Of a stretch of DNA of 64,000 nt, positions 24,451 through 33,391 are shown piece by piece. The stretch's first letter is position 1; each line of letters begins with the position of its first letter. The translations under genes were made by a program, and so were the position numbers. The notes beneath the pieces are model-generated. The model did not search any database. It saw only the letters and a list, made by a program, of their open reading frames with translations, and was not told where the DNA came from. The DNA is from an uncultured Bacteroidales bacterium (GTDB taxonomy: Bacteria > Bacteroidota > Bacteroidia > Bacteroidales > UBA932), in the NCBI GenBank assembly GCA_905233275.1, contig CAJODR010000004.1, positions 1 to 64,000 on the forward strand. Direction: 5' to 3'.

Positions 24451-26511
24451 TTAGTCGACGAATGTCATTTCATCAAATAGATAATCGGCGTGGCCAATTT
24501 CCTTGATTACAAAGAGTAAATACCTGACATCCAGTGAGATATTGCGGCAGAATGCCGGGTCGAAGGCGAGGTCGGACATCGTGCCCTCCCATACGCGGTC
24601 GAAGTTGATGCCGATGAGGTTGCCGTCGGCGTTGAGCACGGGGCTGCCGGAGTTGCCGCCGGTGGTATGGTTGGTGGCGAGGAAGCAGACGGGCTGGTCC
24701 TCATGGCCGCCCTGCGCATAGATGTCGCGGAGCACCTGCGGGATGTTGTAGTCGTAAATGTCAGGATTGTCCTTCTCGATAATACCCTTGAGGGTCGACA
24801 CCGGACGGTAATAGACACCGTCAGCGGGACGGTAGCCCTCAACGTGACCGTAGGCGATGCGGAGGGTGAGATTGGCATCCGGATAGAACTGGCGTTTGGG
24901 CTCGAACTCCATCTGGGCGCGCATGTATTCGCGGTTGGCGAGACGGAGGTCGGCATTGTAGCGCTCGACATCCTGGTAGATGCCGCTGTAAAGCCAGTCG
25001 GTGAATTCAGAATCCATCACCGCGGCGGGATCGGCAGCCGCAGTCTCATAATCGGCGGCCAGCACCTTGGCCTTGTCGGTAAACAGCGTCCCGTCGAACA
25101 AAGCCTTGCCCCAGGCCTCTACAGAGCCGTATTTCGCAATCTGCGCCTTCATCCAGGCGGGCTTCATGTTTTCCGTGATATTGTCAACGAATGCCTGCAT
25201 CATCGCGACGAATATCTCCCGGTCAATTCTCTCGTCGTAATCCTTGAAGAAGTTCTCCGTATAATCGGTGATGTCTTTGCCGGAAGAGATCATGTTTCTG
25301 ACCGTGGAGGCGAAGCGGACAATCTCGATTGTGCGCACCGTTTCATTATAATATTCATAGGCGCGGTAAGGCTCCTGGCGGGCCTTGTAGATGGATCTCA
25401 GGCGACCGACAAGTCCCTCATATTCAGTGCCTTTTGCCCATTTGTTGAAACGGGCTTCGTATGCCTGCTTGGCCTCGACGATATGGTTGCGGCGAAGGCC
25501 CTTCTCCTCACCCTGCCATTTCTTCCAGGCATTGGCGATGGAGGCGTTTTTGGATGCGTATTTGATACGGACAGCCGGCTCGGCGCTCATGTATTTCTTC
25601 TGGATATTGAGCCGCATGGTGCGAAGGGCGATCTTCTCCGGATCGGAGATCTCTCCGACATAGCGCACATGGTCCGAAAGGACATACTCCTGGGTCGACC
25701 CGGGGCAGCCGTAGACGAATGTAAAATCGCCCTCCTTGACCCCTGCACGGGAGATTTTGAAGGATTTGCGCGGCTGGTAGGGGACGTTTTCGGGCGAATA
25801 ATCCGCCGGATTGCCGTCCTTGTCCGAATAGATGCGGAATATTGAAAAGTCGCCGGTGTGGCGGGGCCACATCCAGTTGTCGGTCTCGCCTCCGAATTTG
25901 CCGATTGAGGACGGCGGGGCGCCGACAAGACGTACGTCGCGGTAGACGCGGAATACAAACAGGAAGTACTGGTTGCCGTAATACAGGGCCTCGACGGAGG
26001 CCTTGATGCCGGGACCTTCCGCCTCTGCGGCAGAGCGCAGGCGCTTGGAATTGGCCTTGACTAGTGTTTCTCTATCCGTCTCGGACATATCAGGATCATA
26101 GCCCTCGAGAACGGCGTCAGTGACGTCCTCCATCCTGACGAGGAAGCTGACGGTAAGCCCGGGATTGGGAAGCTCCTCGACCTGGCTGAGGGCCCAGAAT
26201 CCGTCCTTGAGGTAGTCGTGTTCGACGCTGCTGTGCTTCTGGATGTAGCTGAATCCGCAGTGGTGGTTGGTGAAAAGGAGACCCTTGTCGGAAACCAGCT
26301 CGCCGGTGCAGCCCGAGCCGAAGAGGACGATGGCGTCCTTGAGGGAGGCCTGGTTGACGCTGTATATCTCCTCGGCGCTGATCCTGAGGCCTTTTGCCTG
26401 CATGTCACCTATCCTCTCCCCTATCAGTACGGGAAGCCACATTCCTTCGTCAGCCCTGGCGGGCATGAGCATCGCAAAGAGCGCGATTACGCTTATCAGA
26501 ATTCGTTTCAT
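24451..26511 (-). CDS. S46-family dipeptidyl-peptidase (DPP11-like)
   Basis: Periplasmic serine exopeptidase that removes dipeptides. It has a signal peptide (PARADEGMW; the DEGMW start after cleavage is typical) and the chymotrypsin-fold histidine in TNHHCGF (about residues 81-87). The nucleophile is Ser621 in GGNSGSPV. Arg639, 18 residues after the serine (INFDR), occupies the specificity position that is Arg in DPP11 (Asp/Glu at P1) and Gly in DPP7. That predicts acidic P1 preference; this is established for the Porphyromonas enzymes and inferred here. At 686 residues it is slightly shorter than usual (about 710-720). The serpin remnant follows in the same operon. Confidence 0.93.
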   Translation of the reverse strand: MKRILISVIALFAMLMPARADEGMWLPVLIGERIGDMQAKGLRISAEEIYSVNQASLKDAIVLFGSGCTGELVSDKGLLFTNHHCGFSYIQKHSSVEHDYLKDGFWALSQVEELPNPGLTVSFLVRMEDVTDAVLEGYDPDMSETDRETLVKANSKRLRSAAEAEGPGIKASVEALYYGNQYFLFVFRVYRDVRLVGAPPSSIGKFGGETDNWMWPRHTGDFSIFRIYSDKDGNPADYSPENVPYQPRKSFKISRAGVKEGDFTFVYGCPGSTQEYVLSDHVRYVGEISDPEKIALRTMRLNIQKKYMSAEPAVRIKYASKNASIANAWKKWQGEEKGLRRNHIVEAKQAYEARFNKWAKGTEYEGLVGRLRSIYKARQEPYRAYEYYNETVRTIEIVRFASTVRNMISSGKDITDYTENFFKDYDERIDREIFVAMMQAFVDNITENMKPAWMKAQIAKYGSVEAWGKALFDGTLFTDKAKVLAADYETAAADPAAVMDSEFTDWLYSGIYQDVERYNADLRLANREYMRAQMEFEPKRQFYPDANLTLRIAYGHVEGYRPADGVYYRPVSTLKGIIEKDNPDIYDYNIPQVLRDIYAQGGHEDQPVCFLATNHTTGGNSGSPVLNADGNLIGINFDRVWEGTMSDLAFDPAFCRNISLDVRYLLFVIKEIGHADYLFDEMTFVD

Positions 26512-26532
26512 GTTATTAACTATTTTAATTTG

Positions 26533-26540
26533 CGAATATA
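26533..26540 (-). promoter_or_regulatory. Possible -7 element for the S46 peptidase
   Basis: The minus strand reads TATATTCG, one mismatch from TAnnTTTG, 21 bases before the ATG. Confidence 0.35.
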
Positions 26541-26562
26541 GTAATTTATCGCGGAAAAAGAG

Positions 26563-26570
26563 TATATTTG
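26563..26570 (+). promoter_or_regulatory. Predicted -7 promoter element for the GH78 gene
   Basis: TATATTTG, a full consensus match, 21 bases before the preferred ATG at 26592. It forms a divergent promoter pair with the S46 gene. Confidence 0.6.
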
Positions 26571-26591
26571 CATAATCAACATTATCGACTT

Positions 26592-29162
26592 ATGCTCCGA
26601 TTCCGCATTCTCACAGTCGCCGCCGTCATTGTCGCCGCGACATCGCTAAGTTCCAATGCCCAGAACGCAAAACGCATCGAAGCCCTCCCTGACGCATACT
26701 GGGACGCTTCCGTATGGATTTCCGCAGCTGACGCTCCGGTCGTGACGGAGAAAAACCCTTTCCGCGCAGCCGACGGTGCTTCCTGGTTCGTCTGCACGCT
26801 CCCCGTGGAGGCCAAGGTGACGTCCGCAAAATGGATGACATGCGCTCTCGGCGTTTACGACCTGTACGTCAACGGACGCCGGATTGGAGAAGAATTCCTC
26901 AAACCCGGATTCACGGATCCCCGCAAGACAAGGCGCTCGTTCACATACGACATTTCGGATCTCTACAATTCCAAGCCCGGCGACAAAAACGTCCTGGCGG
27001 CCGAAGTCACCCCTGGCTGGTGGGCTGACAGGATCGTCACCCAATGGGGAAGCCAAGACAGCGGCTTCATGGGCAAGAAATGTGCCTTCAGGGGCGTTCT
27101 CGAGCTCACATTCGCCGACGGCACCAAGAAGATTATCGGCACCTGGCCCACCAAGTGGAGGGCTGGAATCGCAGGTCCGGTAAAGCACGCCGGCATTTAC
27201 GACGGTGAAGAATACGACGCCCGCGAGATGCCCGGATACGCCTCCATCCTCGGCGCCGCTGAGGAAAACCTCGAATTCGGCGGCAAGATCCTCCCTTCCG
27301 AGGGAGCTGAGATTTACCTCCGCAGGGACCTCGCCCTCAAGCCCGTCAAGGCATACGTATGGGAAGAAGTCACAGGCGCTGTGCAGGCTGAGAAGAAAGA
27401 GGATATCCACTACGGCACCGTGGTAGTCAAACGCGACTATTCCAAGGGCGGCAATATCACGCTCAATCCCGGAGAGACCCTCGTCATAGACTTCGGCCAG
27501 AACTGCTCGGCAGTCCCTGCATTCACCTTCAAGGCGGCCCAGGGCGCTACCCTGAAGTGCCTCCCCGGCGAAATCCTCAATGACGGCGACGGCGCCGAAT
27601 CACGCGGAATGGACGGCCCCGGCGGCAGTGTCCACCGCCGCAACCTGAGGGCCCAGGACAAGGGAATGATGATCGATTATACATTCGCCGGGACCGGCGG
27701 ATTCGAGAGGTACATGCCGCGCAAGTCATTCTTCGGCTACCGCTACATCTCGGTCACTGCATCGGACAAGGTGGAGATCAAGGAAGTCCGTTCCATTCCC
27801 GTGTCATCGATTACCAAAGAGCTCGAGACCGGCACTCTCAAGACCGGCAACGACCTCATCAACCAGCTCATATCCAATACTGTATGGGGCCAGCGCTCCA
27901 ATTATCTATCGGTCCCGACCGACTGTCCCCAGAGAGACGAACGCCTCGGCTGGATGGCTGACACCCAGGTGTTTACCGAAACGGGCACATTCTTCGCCAA
28001 CACGGATCCATTCTTCCACAAATGGCTCAAGGACGTGCGTGATTCCCAGAGCGAAAGCGGCGGATATCCCGGTGTCGCTCCCAAGTCTGCAGGCGGCGGA
28101 GAGTTCATGAGAGTCGGCTGGGCGGATGCCGGCATCATTGTCCCCTGGACAGTATGGAAACAATTCGGTGACAAGAAGATAATCGATGAGAGCTGGGAGT
28201 CGATGGAGCGTTTCATGGCCCACGTCGACGAGACCTGCTACGACCACACCGCCCTGAGGAGCGAAAACGGCAACTACCAGTGGGCCGACTGGCTCAGCTG
28301 GGAGGATCTCGACTGCTGCAACGGCAGCGCATTCGAGGGTGGTCACCCGAAGCCTGAAGCGATCGTCTACTGGAGCTATCTCAGCGCCAACTACTGGATG
28401 ATGGACGCCGGGATGATGAGGGACATGGCCGTCGCTACCGGCAGGGACGCTTCCAAATACATCGCCATGGTGGCACGCGCCAAGGCTTACCTCAAGGAGA
28501 CATTCCTCAACGAGGACGGCACGTTCAAGACTGAAAATCTCAACCAGATGCAGACCCCGGCCGTATTCGCGCTCAAGAACGGGCTCGTCGAAGGAGCGGC
28601 AAAAGAGGCTGTCATCGCACGTCTCAAGGACAATATCGCAGCACATGGCGGCTGCCTTTCGACCGGATTCCTCGGCACTTCCATACTGATGTCCACCCTG
28701 ACTGAAAACGGCATGGCCGACGTGGCGTGGAATCTCCTCCTCCAGCGCAACTTCCCGAGCTGGCTCTACAGCGTGGACAACGGCGCCACCACCATCTGGG
28801 AGCGCTGGAACAGCTATACCATCGAAAACGGCATGGGTCCCAAAGGCATGAACAGCTTCAACCACTACGCCTACGGATCCGTCTGTGCATGGATTTGGGA
28901 GACGGTCGCCGGCATCGCAGCCGACCCCGCCGAGCCCGGATTCAAGCATATCATCATGAAGCCGGTTCCGGACAAGAGGCTCGGCAGCATTGAGGCGGAA
29001 TACAATTCGGCCGCAGGCCTCATCAAGAGCTCCTGGCACTACGAGGGAGACACCTGGGTATGGCATTTCACCATTCCTGAAGGCTCTACGGCTACCGTCA
29101 CTCTCCCCGACGGCTCGGCTCCCAAGGACTACGGTCCCGGCAGCCACAGCGTCCGCATCTAG
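26592..29162 (+). CDS. GH78-family alpha-L-rhamnosidase, secreted
   Basis: Predicted to cleave alpha-L-rhamnosyl residues from plant glycans or rhamnose-containing polysaccharides. The ATG at 26592 (MLRFRILT) gives a clean signal peptide (SSNAQ); an earlier in-frame TTG at 26568 overlaps the promoter and is rejected. The N-terminal jelly-roll region has GVYDLYVNGRRIGEEFLKPGFTDP in the usual place. The (alpha/alpha)6 catalytic domain contains TDCPQRDERLGWMADTQVF, the conserved GH78 block with the acidic catalytic residues, then NYQWADWLSW, DNGATTIWERWNS and MNSFNHYAYGSVCAWIW. At 856 residues it is of usual length. It lies only 3 bases before recX and heads a run of housekeeping genes. Confidence 0.93.
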   Translation: MLRFRILTVAAVIVAATSLSSNAQNAKRIEALPDAYWDASVWISAADAPVVTEKNPFRAADGASWFVCTLPVEAKVTSAKWMTCALGVYDLYVNGRRIGEEFLKPGFTDPRKTRRSFTYDISDLYNSKPGDKNVLAAEVTPGWWADRIVTQWGSQDSGFMGKKCAFRGVLELTFADGTKKIIGTWPTKWRAGIAGPVKHAGIYDGEEYDAREMPGYASILGAAEENLEFGGKILPSEGAEIYLRRDLALKPVKAYVWEEVTGAVQAEKKEDIHYGTVVVKRDYSKGGNITLNPGETLVIDFGQNCSAVPAFTFKAAQGATLKCLPGEILNDGDGAESRGMDGPGGSVHRRNLRAQDKGMMIDYTFAGTGGFERYMPRKSFFGYRYISVTASDKVEIKEVRSIPVSSITKELETGTLKTGNDLINQLISNTVWGQRSNYLSVPTDCPQRDERLGWMADTQVFTETGTFFANTDPFFHKWLKDVRDSQSESGGYPGVAPKSAGGGEFMRVGWADAGIIVPWTVWKQFGDKKIIDESWESMERFMAHVDETCYDHTALRSENGNYQWADWLSWEDLDCCNGSAFEGGHPKPEAIVYWSYLSANYWMMDAGMMRDMAVATGRDASKYIAMVARAKAYLKETFLNEDGTFKTENLNQMQTPAVFALKNGLVEGAAKEAVIARLKDNIAAHGGCLSTGFLGTSILMSTLTENGMADVAWNLLLQRNFPSWLYSVDNGATTIWERWNSYTIENGMGPKGMNSFNHYAYGSVCAWIWETVAGIAADPAEPGFKHIIMKPVPDKRLGSIEAEYNSAAGLIKSSWHYEGDTWVWHFTIPEGSTATVTLPDGSAPKDYGPGSHSVRI

Positions 29163-29165
29163 GCG

Positions 29166-29627
29166 ATGGACGAGAAAAAAACGCTGGAAAATCTTCAAAG
29201 GCAGTGCTCCAGGGCGGAGCACTGCTCAAGGGACGTGTACCTGAAGGCAGTCAAGTCGCTGGAAGGAGACGCCGCAGCGGCCGAACGGATTGTCGCGGCG
29301 CTCGTCAAGGAGCGCTACGTGGATGATCTCCGCTACGCTTCCGCATTCGCCAGGGAGAAGTCTTCGCTGCAGGGCTGGGGCGAGGTAAAAATCCGCTTCC
29401 AGCTGCGCGGAAAGGGCATTCCCGAGGCGACTATCACCGAAGCTCTCGGTGAGATTGACAAAGACAAGGCGGCGGACAAACTCGCCCGTCTCCTCGCGGA
29501 GAAGTACAAGACGCTTCTGGGCGATCCGCAGTGCAAGCTGAAGCTGATCCGATTCGCCCTCGGGCGCGGATACGGCTATGACGAGGTCGGCCCGGCAGTT
29601 GAAGAAACAATGAATTCAAATAAATAA
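29166..29627 (+). CDS. recX: RecX-family regulatory protein
   Basis: A 153-residue all-helical modulator of RecA filaments. The RecX signature is visible: three-helix repeats with RIVAALVKERYVDDLRYASAFAREK and GWGEVKIRFQLRGKGIP, then EALGEIDKDKAADKLARLLAEKY. It follows the rhamnosidase stop by 3 bases and is 1 base from the FKBP gene, so translation is probably coupled. RecA itself is 7 kb away in another transcription unit. Confidence 0.88.
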   Translation: MDEKKTLENLQRQCSRAEHCSRDVYLKAVKSLEGDAAAAERIVAALVKERYVDDLRYASAFAREKSSLQGWGEVKIRFQLRGKGIPEATITEALGEIDKDKAADKLARLLAEKYKTLLGDPQCKLKLIRFALGRGYGYDEVGPAVEETMNSNK

Positions 29628-29628
29628 T

Positions 29629-30234
29629 ATGGATGAAAGATCATACGCCCTTGGCATGAACATGGGCCTCAACATGCTCCAGAGCGGCATCAAAAAGCTC
29701 TCGTACGAAGATTACACCTCAGGACTCAAGGCTGTCCTCGAAGGCTCCAAGCCCGTCCTTTCCATGGACGAGGCCGCCGGCATACTCAACAAATATTTCG
29801 AGGAAATCGAGGCTGAGCAGAAGGCCGACCAGGCCGAGATCGCGGCCGCATTCAAAGCCGAAGGCGAAAAATTCCTGAAGGAGAATGCAGCGAAGGAGGG
29901 CGTAAAAGTGCTCCCCAGCGGCCTACAGTACAAGGTGCTGACCGAAGGCAAGGGACGCAAGCCCAAAGCCTCTGACCGCGTACGCTGCCACTACGAGGGA
30001 CGCTTCACCGACGGCCAGGTGTTCGACAGCTCCTACCGCAGGGGCCAGCCGGCCGTATTCGGCCTGAAGCAGGTCATCGGCGGCTGGACAGAAGGACTCC
30101 AGCTGATGGCAGAGGGCTCCAAGTACGAGCTCTATATCCCCTACCAGCTCGGTTACGGGGAGATGGGCTCGAGCGGCGCCATTCCGCCATGCGCGGCACT
30201 CGTGTTTACAGTCGAACTTCTGGAGGTGCTCTAA
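29629..30234 (+). CDS. FKBP-type peptidyl-prolyl isomerase, two-domain
   Basis: A 201-residue FklB/Mip-like isomerase. An N-terminal helical dimerisation region (SYALGMNMGLNML to EKFLKENAAKEGV, about 5-90) leads to a C-terminal FKBP domain: VLPSGLQYKVLTEG, GRFTDGQVFDSSYRRGQP, QVIGGWTEGLQLM and IPYQLGYGEMGSSGAIPP. No signal peptide is visible, so it is probably cytoplasmic, whereas many Bacteroidota paralogues are exported. It ends immediately before the next ATG (no gap). Confidence 0.93.
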   Translation: MDERSYALGMNMGLNMLQSGIKKLSYEDYTSGLKAVLEGSKPVLSMDEAAGILNKYFEEIEAEQKADQAEIAAAFKAEGEKFLKENAAKEGVKVLPSGLQYKVLTEGKGRKPKASDRVRCHYEGRFTDGQVFDSSYRRGQPAVFGLKQVIGGWTEGLQLMAEGSKYELYIPYQLGYGEMGSSGAIPPCAALVFTVELLEVL

Positions 30235-31104
30235 ATGAATCTTCTCGTCGACTCAGGGGCCACCAAGACCTCCTGGACCGCATTCTACGGCAATTACAAC
30301 GCCGAAATCACTACCGGCGGCATCAATGTCGCTCACATGGACGAGCGGACCATAGACGGTACCGTCCGTGAAGCAGTGCATGGTCTTACGGTCACGGTGC
30401 CGGCATTCGACCGCTTCGGCTGCCGTCCGGAGAGAATATTCTTCTACGCGGCCGGGCTGGTCGGCAAGATCGACTCACCGGTCCCCGAGAGCGCCAGGGT
30501 GCTGGACGGCGTAATGAGGAAGTATTTTCCCGATGCCGAAATCGAATATGCCTCCGACCTTGTAGGTGCCGCCAGGGCCGCCTGCGGGCACGAAGAAGGC
30601 ATCGCTGCCATCATCGGGACGGGCGCCAACACCTGCCAGTTCGACGGCCGCAAGATCGTCCGCCAGATTCCCTGCGGGGGATTCATCATCGGAGACGAGG
30701 GCAGCGCGGCAGTGCTCGGCAAGCGTTTTATCACCGACTTCCTCAAGGATCAGATGCCGATAGAGCTCTCCAGCGATTTCGCCTCCAGCTTCAAGGTGGA
30801 TTATCCAACGATCGTGAAGGAGGTTTACAAGGGCGACGCGCCGGCCGGGTACCTCGGCAGTTTCGCGCCATACATACTCTCCAAAATAGATATTCCGTAC
30901 GTCCGCGAGTTGGTGGAGGACAATTTCAAGGGGCTGTTCGAAAGAGCCATCCTCCGCTACGACCGCCTTCCCGTTGGTGTCGTGGGCGGATTCGGCTGCG
31001 CCTGCAAAGATATCCTTACAAGGATGGGCTCCGGGTACGGCGTGAAGTTTTCAAGATTCATAAGGTCCCCGAAAGAGGGGCTTCTCAAGTATCATGGCGT
31101 ATAA
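30235..31104 (+). CDS. BadF/BcrA-type ATPase family protein (N-acetylglucosamine kinase-like)
   Basis: A 289-residue ASKHA-fold protein. The phosphate-1 motif is DSGATKTSWTAF at residues 5-16, and phosphate-2 is IIGTGANTCQFDG at about 127. IGDEGSAAVLGKRF follows, characteristic of the N-acetylglucosamine kinase branch of the BadF/BadG family. It probably phosphorylates an amino sugar in the cytosol. It starts directly after the FKBP stop and overlaps recR by 11 bases, so it is part of the GH78-recR run. The substrate is unproven. Confidence 0.82.
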   Translation: MNLLVDSGATKTSWTAFYGNYNAEITTGGINVAHMDERTIDGTVREAVHGLTVTVPAFDRFGCRPERIFFYAAGLVGKIDSPVPESARVLDGVMRKYFPDAEIEYASDLVGAARAACGHEEGIAAIIGTGANTCQFDGRKIVRQIPCGGFIIGDEGSAAVLGKRFITDFLKDQMPIELSSDFASSFKVDYPTIVKEVYKGDAPAGYLGSFAPYILSKIDIPYVRELVEDNFKGLFERAILRYDRLPVGVVGGFGCACKDILTRMGSGYGVKFSRFIRSPKEGLLKYHGV

Positions 31105-31720
31105 GGAACACTACCCCTCCGCCCGTCTCGAAGAGGCCGTCGACGCCATCGGGACGCTCCCCGGAATAGGCCGCCGGAGTGCCCTGAGGCTCGCCCTGCA
31201 TCTTTTGAAGCAGCCTTCGGAGAATGTCCACCACTTCACGGAAGCGGTCAATAATCTCCGCGACAACGTCCGCTACTGCCGCGAATGCCGTATGATAGCT
31301 GACGAGGAAGTATGCTCGATATGCTCCGACAGGAGCCGTGACCACAGGACTATCTGCGTCGTCTCTTCGGTACGCGACGTGATGAGCATCGAGGCCACAG
31401 GGCAGTACAGGGGCGTTTACCATGTCCTCGGAGGCATTATCTCCCCCTTAAGCGGCATCGGGCCGTCGGACCTCACGATTGGACGCCTTATAGAAAGAGT
31501 TTCCGCGCTGGAGGATCCTCAGTCCGCCGAAGTCATCATGGCCCTCAGCGGAGATGTCGAGGGCGAGACGACGGCATTCTACATGTACAGGCAACTGGCC
31601 GGGACGGGCATAAAAATAACCGCGCTTGCACGCGGTCTCGGATTCGGGGACGATCTCGAATACGCCGATTCACTGACTCTCGGGCGCTCTATCGCCGCGA
31701 GGGTGCCGTTCAAGGGCTAA
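31094..31720 (+). CDS. recR: Recombination mediator RecR
   Basis: A 208-residue RecR with all expected parts: helix-hairpin-helix GTLPGIGRRSALRLALHLL, a C4 zinc finger (CRECRMIADEEVCSIC), and a Toprim domain with VVSSVRDVMSIEATGQYRG and VMALSGDVEGETTAFYM. It acts with RecF/RecO to load RecA at gaps. The start ATG at 31094 lies inside the kinase-like gene; the 3' end touches the convergent I9-type gene (4-base overlap). Confidence 0.95.
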   Translation: MAYKEHYPSARLEEAVDAIGTLPGIGRRSALRLALHLLKQPSENVHHFTEAVNNLRDNVRYCRECRMIADEEVCSICSDRSRDHRTICVVSSVRDVMSIEATGQYRGVYHVLGGIISPLSGIGPSDLTIGRLIERVSALEDPQSAEVIMALSGDVEGETTAFYMYRQLAGTGIKITALARGLGFGDDLEYADSLTLGRSIAARVPFKG

Positions 31721-32100
31721 ATAATTTCGAGGACCGGCTCGACGGGGTCGGTGAGATGAATGATCTGGTCGCGTTCGACCGAAATGATGCCGGGGACGTT
31801 CTTGAAGTATTCCATCGACTCGGCGATGGTCTTGCCCTCAGGTATCTTAATGGCGAATCCGCAGATGATACTGTAATCGTATTTGATTTCCGCGCCGTAG
31901 GCAAGGATCACTTCCCTGACCTTGGCCTTGGCCTCGTCGCCGTCGCAGAGGATGATGAGGGTGTCGGGGGAATAGAGTCCGTCCTCCGGGGTTACCAGGG
32001 GGACATTTTCGACGACTGATTCGTCTGTGACTGCTTTCTTGCCGGAGCCGCAGGAAAGGGTGACCGCGAGGGCGGAGAGGATGATAAGCCAATGTTTCAT
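31717..32100 (-). CDS. Small lipoprotein with a stand-alone inhibitor I9 / subtilisin propeptide-like domain
   Basis: A 127-residue lipoprotein starting MKHWLIIL at 32100, with lipobox TLSC (Cys17). After a short linker the domain DTLIILCDGDEAKAKVREV, YGAEIKYDYSIICGFAIKI and VPGIISVERDQIIHL follows the I9 pattern of subtilase propeptides and fungal POIA1-type inhibitors. No protease is attached. It may inhibit a serine protease or act as a trans-chaperone; this is inference from fold pattern. A perfect -7 element on the minus strand lies only 4 bases from the ATG. Confidence 0.72.
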   Translation of the reverse strand: MKHWLIILSALAVTLSCGSGKKAVTDESVVENVPLVTPEDGLYSPDTLIILCDGDEAKAKVREVILAYGAEIKYDYSIICGFAIKIPEGKTIAESMEYFKNVPGIISVERDQIIHLTDPVEPVLEII

Positions 32101-32104
32101 ACGC

Positions 32105-32112
32105 CAAAAATA
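32105..32112 (-). promoter_or_regulatory. Predicted -7 element for the I9 lipoprotein gene, 4 bases from its ATG
   Basis: The minus strand reads TATTTTTG, then GCGT, then ATG. A start site at the normal distance would produce a leaderless mRNA. Confidence 0.55.
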
Positions 32113-32149
32113 GGTATTTTCCTTCAAAATCGCTAACTTGGACGCCGAT

Positions 32150-33361
32150 ATGCCTAATAGCATTGCCATAATAGGAGGCGGAGCAGCAGGCTGTTTCGCG
32201 GCGGCGGTCCTTTCGGGGATTGCGCCGGACTGTGCCATCGACGTCTACGAGGCTGATAACAAACTGCTTGCCAAAGTCGCTATCACCGGCGGCGGAAGAT
32301 GCAATCTCACCAACACTTTCGAGTCAGTCGGCGCTCTTTCCGAGGCCTATCCCAGAGGATCCCGCCTGATGAAAGGGGCGCTGAGGGCATTCTCCGCAGG
32401 AGATACCTGCGAATGGTTCCGCGCTCACGGCGTCCGCCTGAAGGTAGAGGACGGCGGCCGCGTATTCCCCGTATCCGACGACGCGATGCAGATTGTCCGT
32501 ACTCTGGAGAATGAGCTCAGGCGCTCCGGCGTCCGCATTCACACAGGTCGCCGGGTCACATCCATCAGGCCCGGATTTGAGATATGCTTTGAGGATGGCA
32601 GCAGCGTTCATGCGGACCGCGTCCTCGTGACGGTGGGCGGCAAGAAGGATTTCGGCTTTCTGTCGCCGCTGGGGCTTGAGATCGTGCCTCCGGTGCCTTC
32701 GCTCTACAGTTTTAATCTTGAAGACAAGGCTTTCCGCTCCCTGATGGGGACGGTCGCAGAGGACGTGGAAGCGTATCTTCCGGGGACAAAGTTCCGCGCC
32801 CGCGGCTCGCTCCTCGTGACCGACTGGGGATGCAGCGGACCGGCGGTTTTGAAACTCTCCTCCTACGCCGCCCGGCACCTTGCCGAAGCCGGCTGGAAGG
32901 GCATGCTCGGCGTCAAGTGGCTGCCTTCTTTCAACGAAAACAGCCTTCGCGAATATCTCGCCTCGATTGCCGCCGACAATCCCCGCCGGCTGGTTCGCAG
33001 CGCCCATCCCGCCGAACTCCCGGCCCGTCTGTGGGGATTCCTGACTGCCCGTGCCGGCATCCCGGACGAGCTAACGTGGAGTGGGCTGGTTGGTGTCGGC
33101 AAATCTTTTTCTCGTCTCGTCAATACACTGCTCTCAGACCAGTACACCATCACTGGCAGGGGCGCCTTCCGTGACGAATTCGTCACAGCAGGCGGTTTGG
33201 CACTCAGTTGTATTAACCCCGCCACAATGGAGTGCAAGACACATCCCGGCCTTTTCTTCGCCGGCGAAGTCCTCGATATCGACGCCATCACCGGCGGCTT
33301 CAACCTCCAAGCCGCCTGGACCACCGCCACCCTCGCCGCCCGCTCCCTCGAAAAAGAGTAA
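32150..33361 (+). CDS. BaiN/HI0933-family NAD(P)/FAD-dependent oxidoreductase
   Basis: A 403-residue flavoprotein. It begins MPNSIAIIGGGAAGCFAAAVLSG, the dinucleotide-binding GxGxxG, and has VAITGGGRCNLTN, the hallmark of the HI0933/YhiN family. The C-terminal block GFNLQAAWTTATLAA is the usual ending. BaiN homologues are linked to bile-acid dehydroxylation in clostridia, but most family members are of unknown substrate, so no bile-acid role is claimed. The reading frame is open from a TTG at 32138; the ATG at 32150 fits the family. A weak -7 element (TAACTTGG, 32134-32141) is 8 bases before the ATG. Codons change from G/T-ending at the start to C-ending at the finish. Confidence 0.9.
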   Translation: MPNSIAIIGGGAAGCFAAAVLSGIAPDCAIDVYEADNKLLAKVAITGGGRCNLTNTFESVGALSEAYPRGSRLMKGALRAFSAGDTCEWFRAHGVRLKVEDGGRVFPVSDDAMQIVRTLENELRRSGVRIHTGRRVTSIRPGFEICFEDGSSVHADRVLVTVGGKKDFGFLSPLGLEIVPPVPSLYSFNLEDKAFRSLMGTVAEDVEAYLPGTKFRARGSLLVTDWGCSGPAVLKLSSYAARHLAEAGWKGMLGVKWLPSFNENSLREYLASIAADNPRRLVRSAHPAELPARLWGFLTARAGIPDELTWSGLVGVGKSFSRLVNTLLSDQYTITGRGAFRDEFVTAGGLALSCINPATMECKTHPGLFFAGEVLDIDAITGGFNLQAAWTTATLAARSLEKE

Positions 33362-33391
33362 AGTCTTTTTGGAAAAGAGGGGTTTCGTTGT

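Noticed and set aside
24667..25845. 392-codon plus-strand frame opposite the S46 peptidase
   Set aside because: Shadow of a strongly conserved protease; valine/glycine/aspartate-rich composition is typical of antisense translation.
27906..29222. Long minus-strand frame (438 codons) opposite the rhamnosidase gene
   Set aside because: It is antisense to a clear GH78 gene, has no recognisable motif, and long antisense frames are expected at this G+C and codon bias.
32150..33361. BaiN-like protein as proof of bile-acid 7-dehydroxylation
   Set aside because: The HI0933 family is nearly universal and no other bai genes are present.
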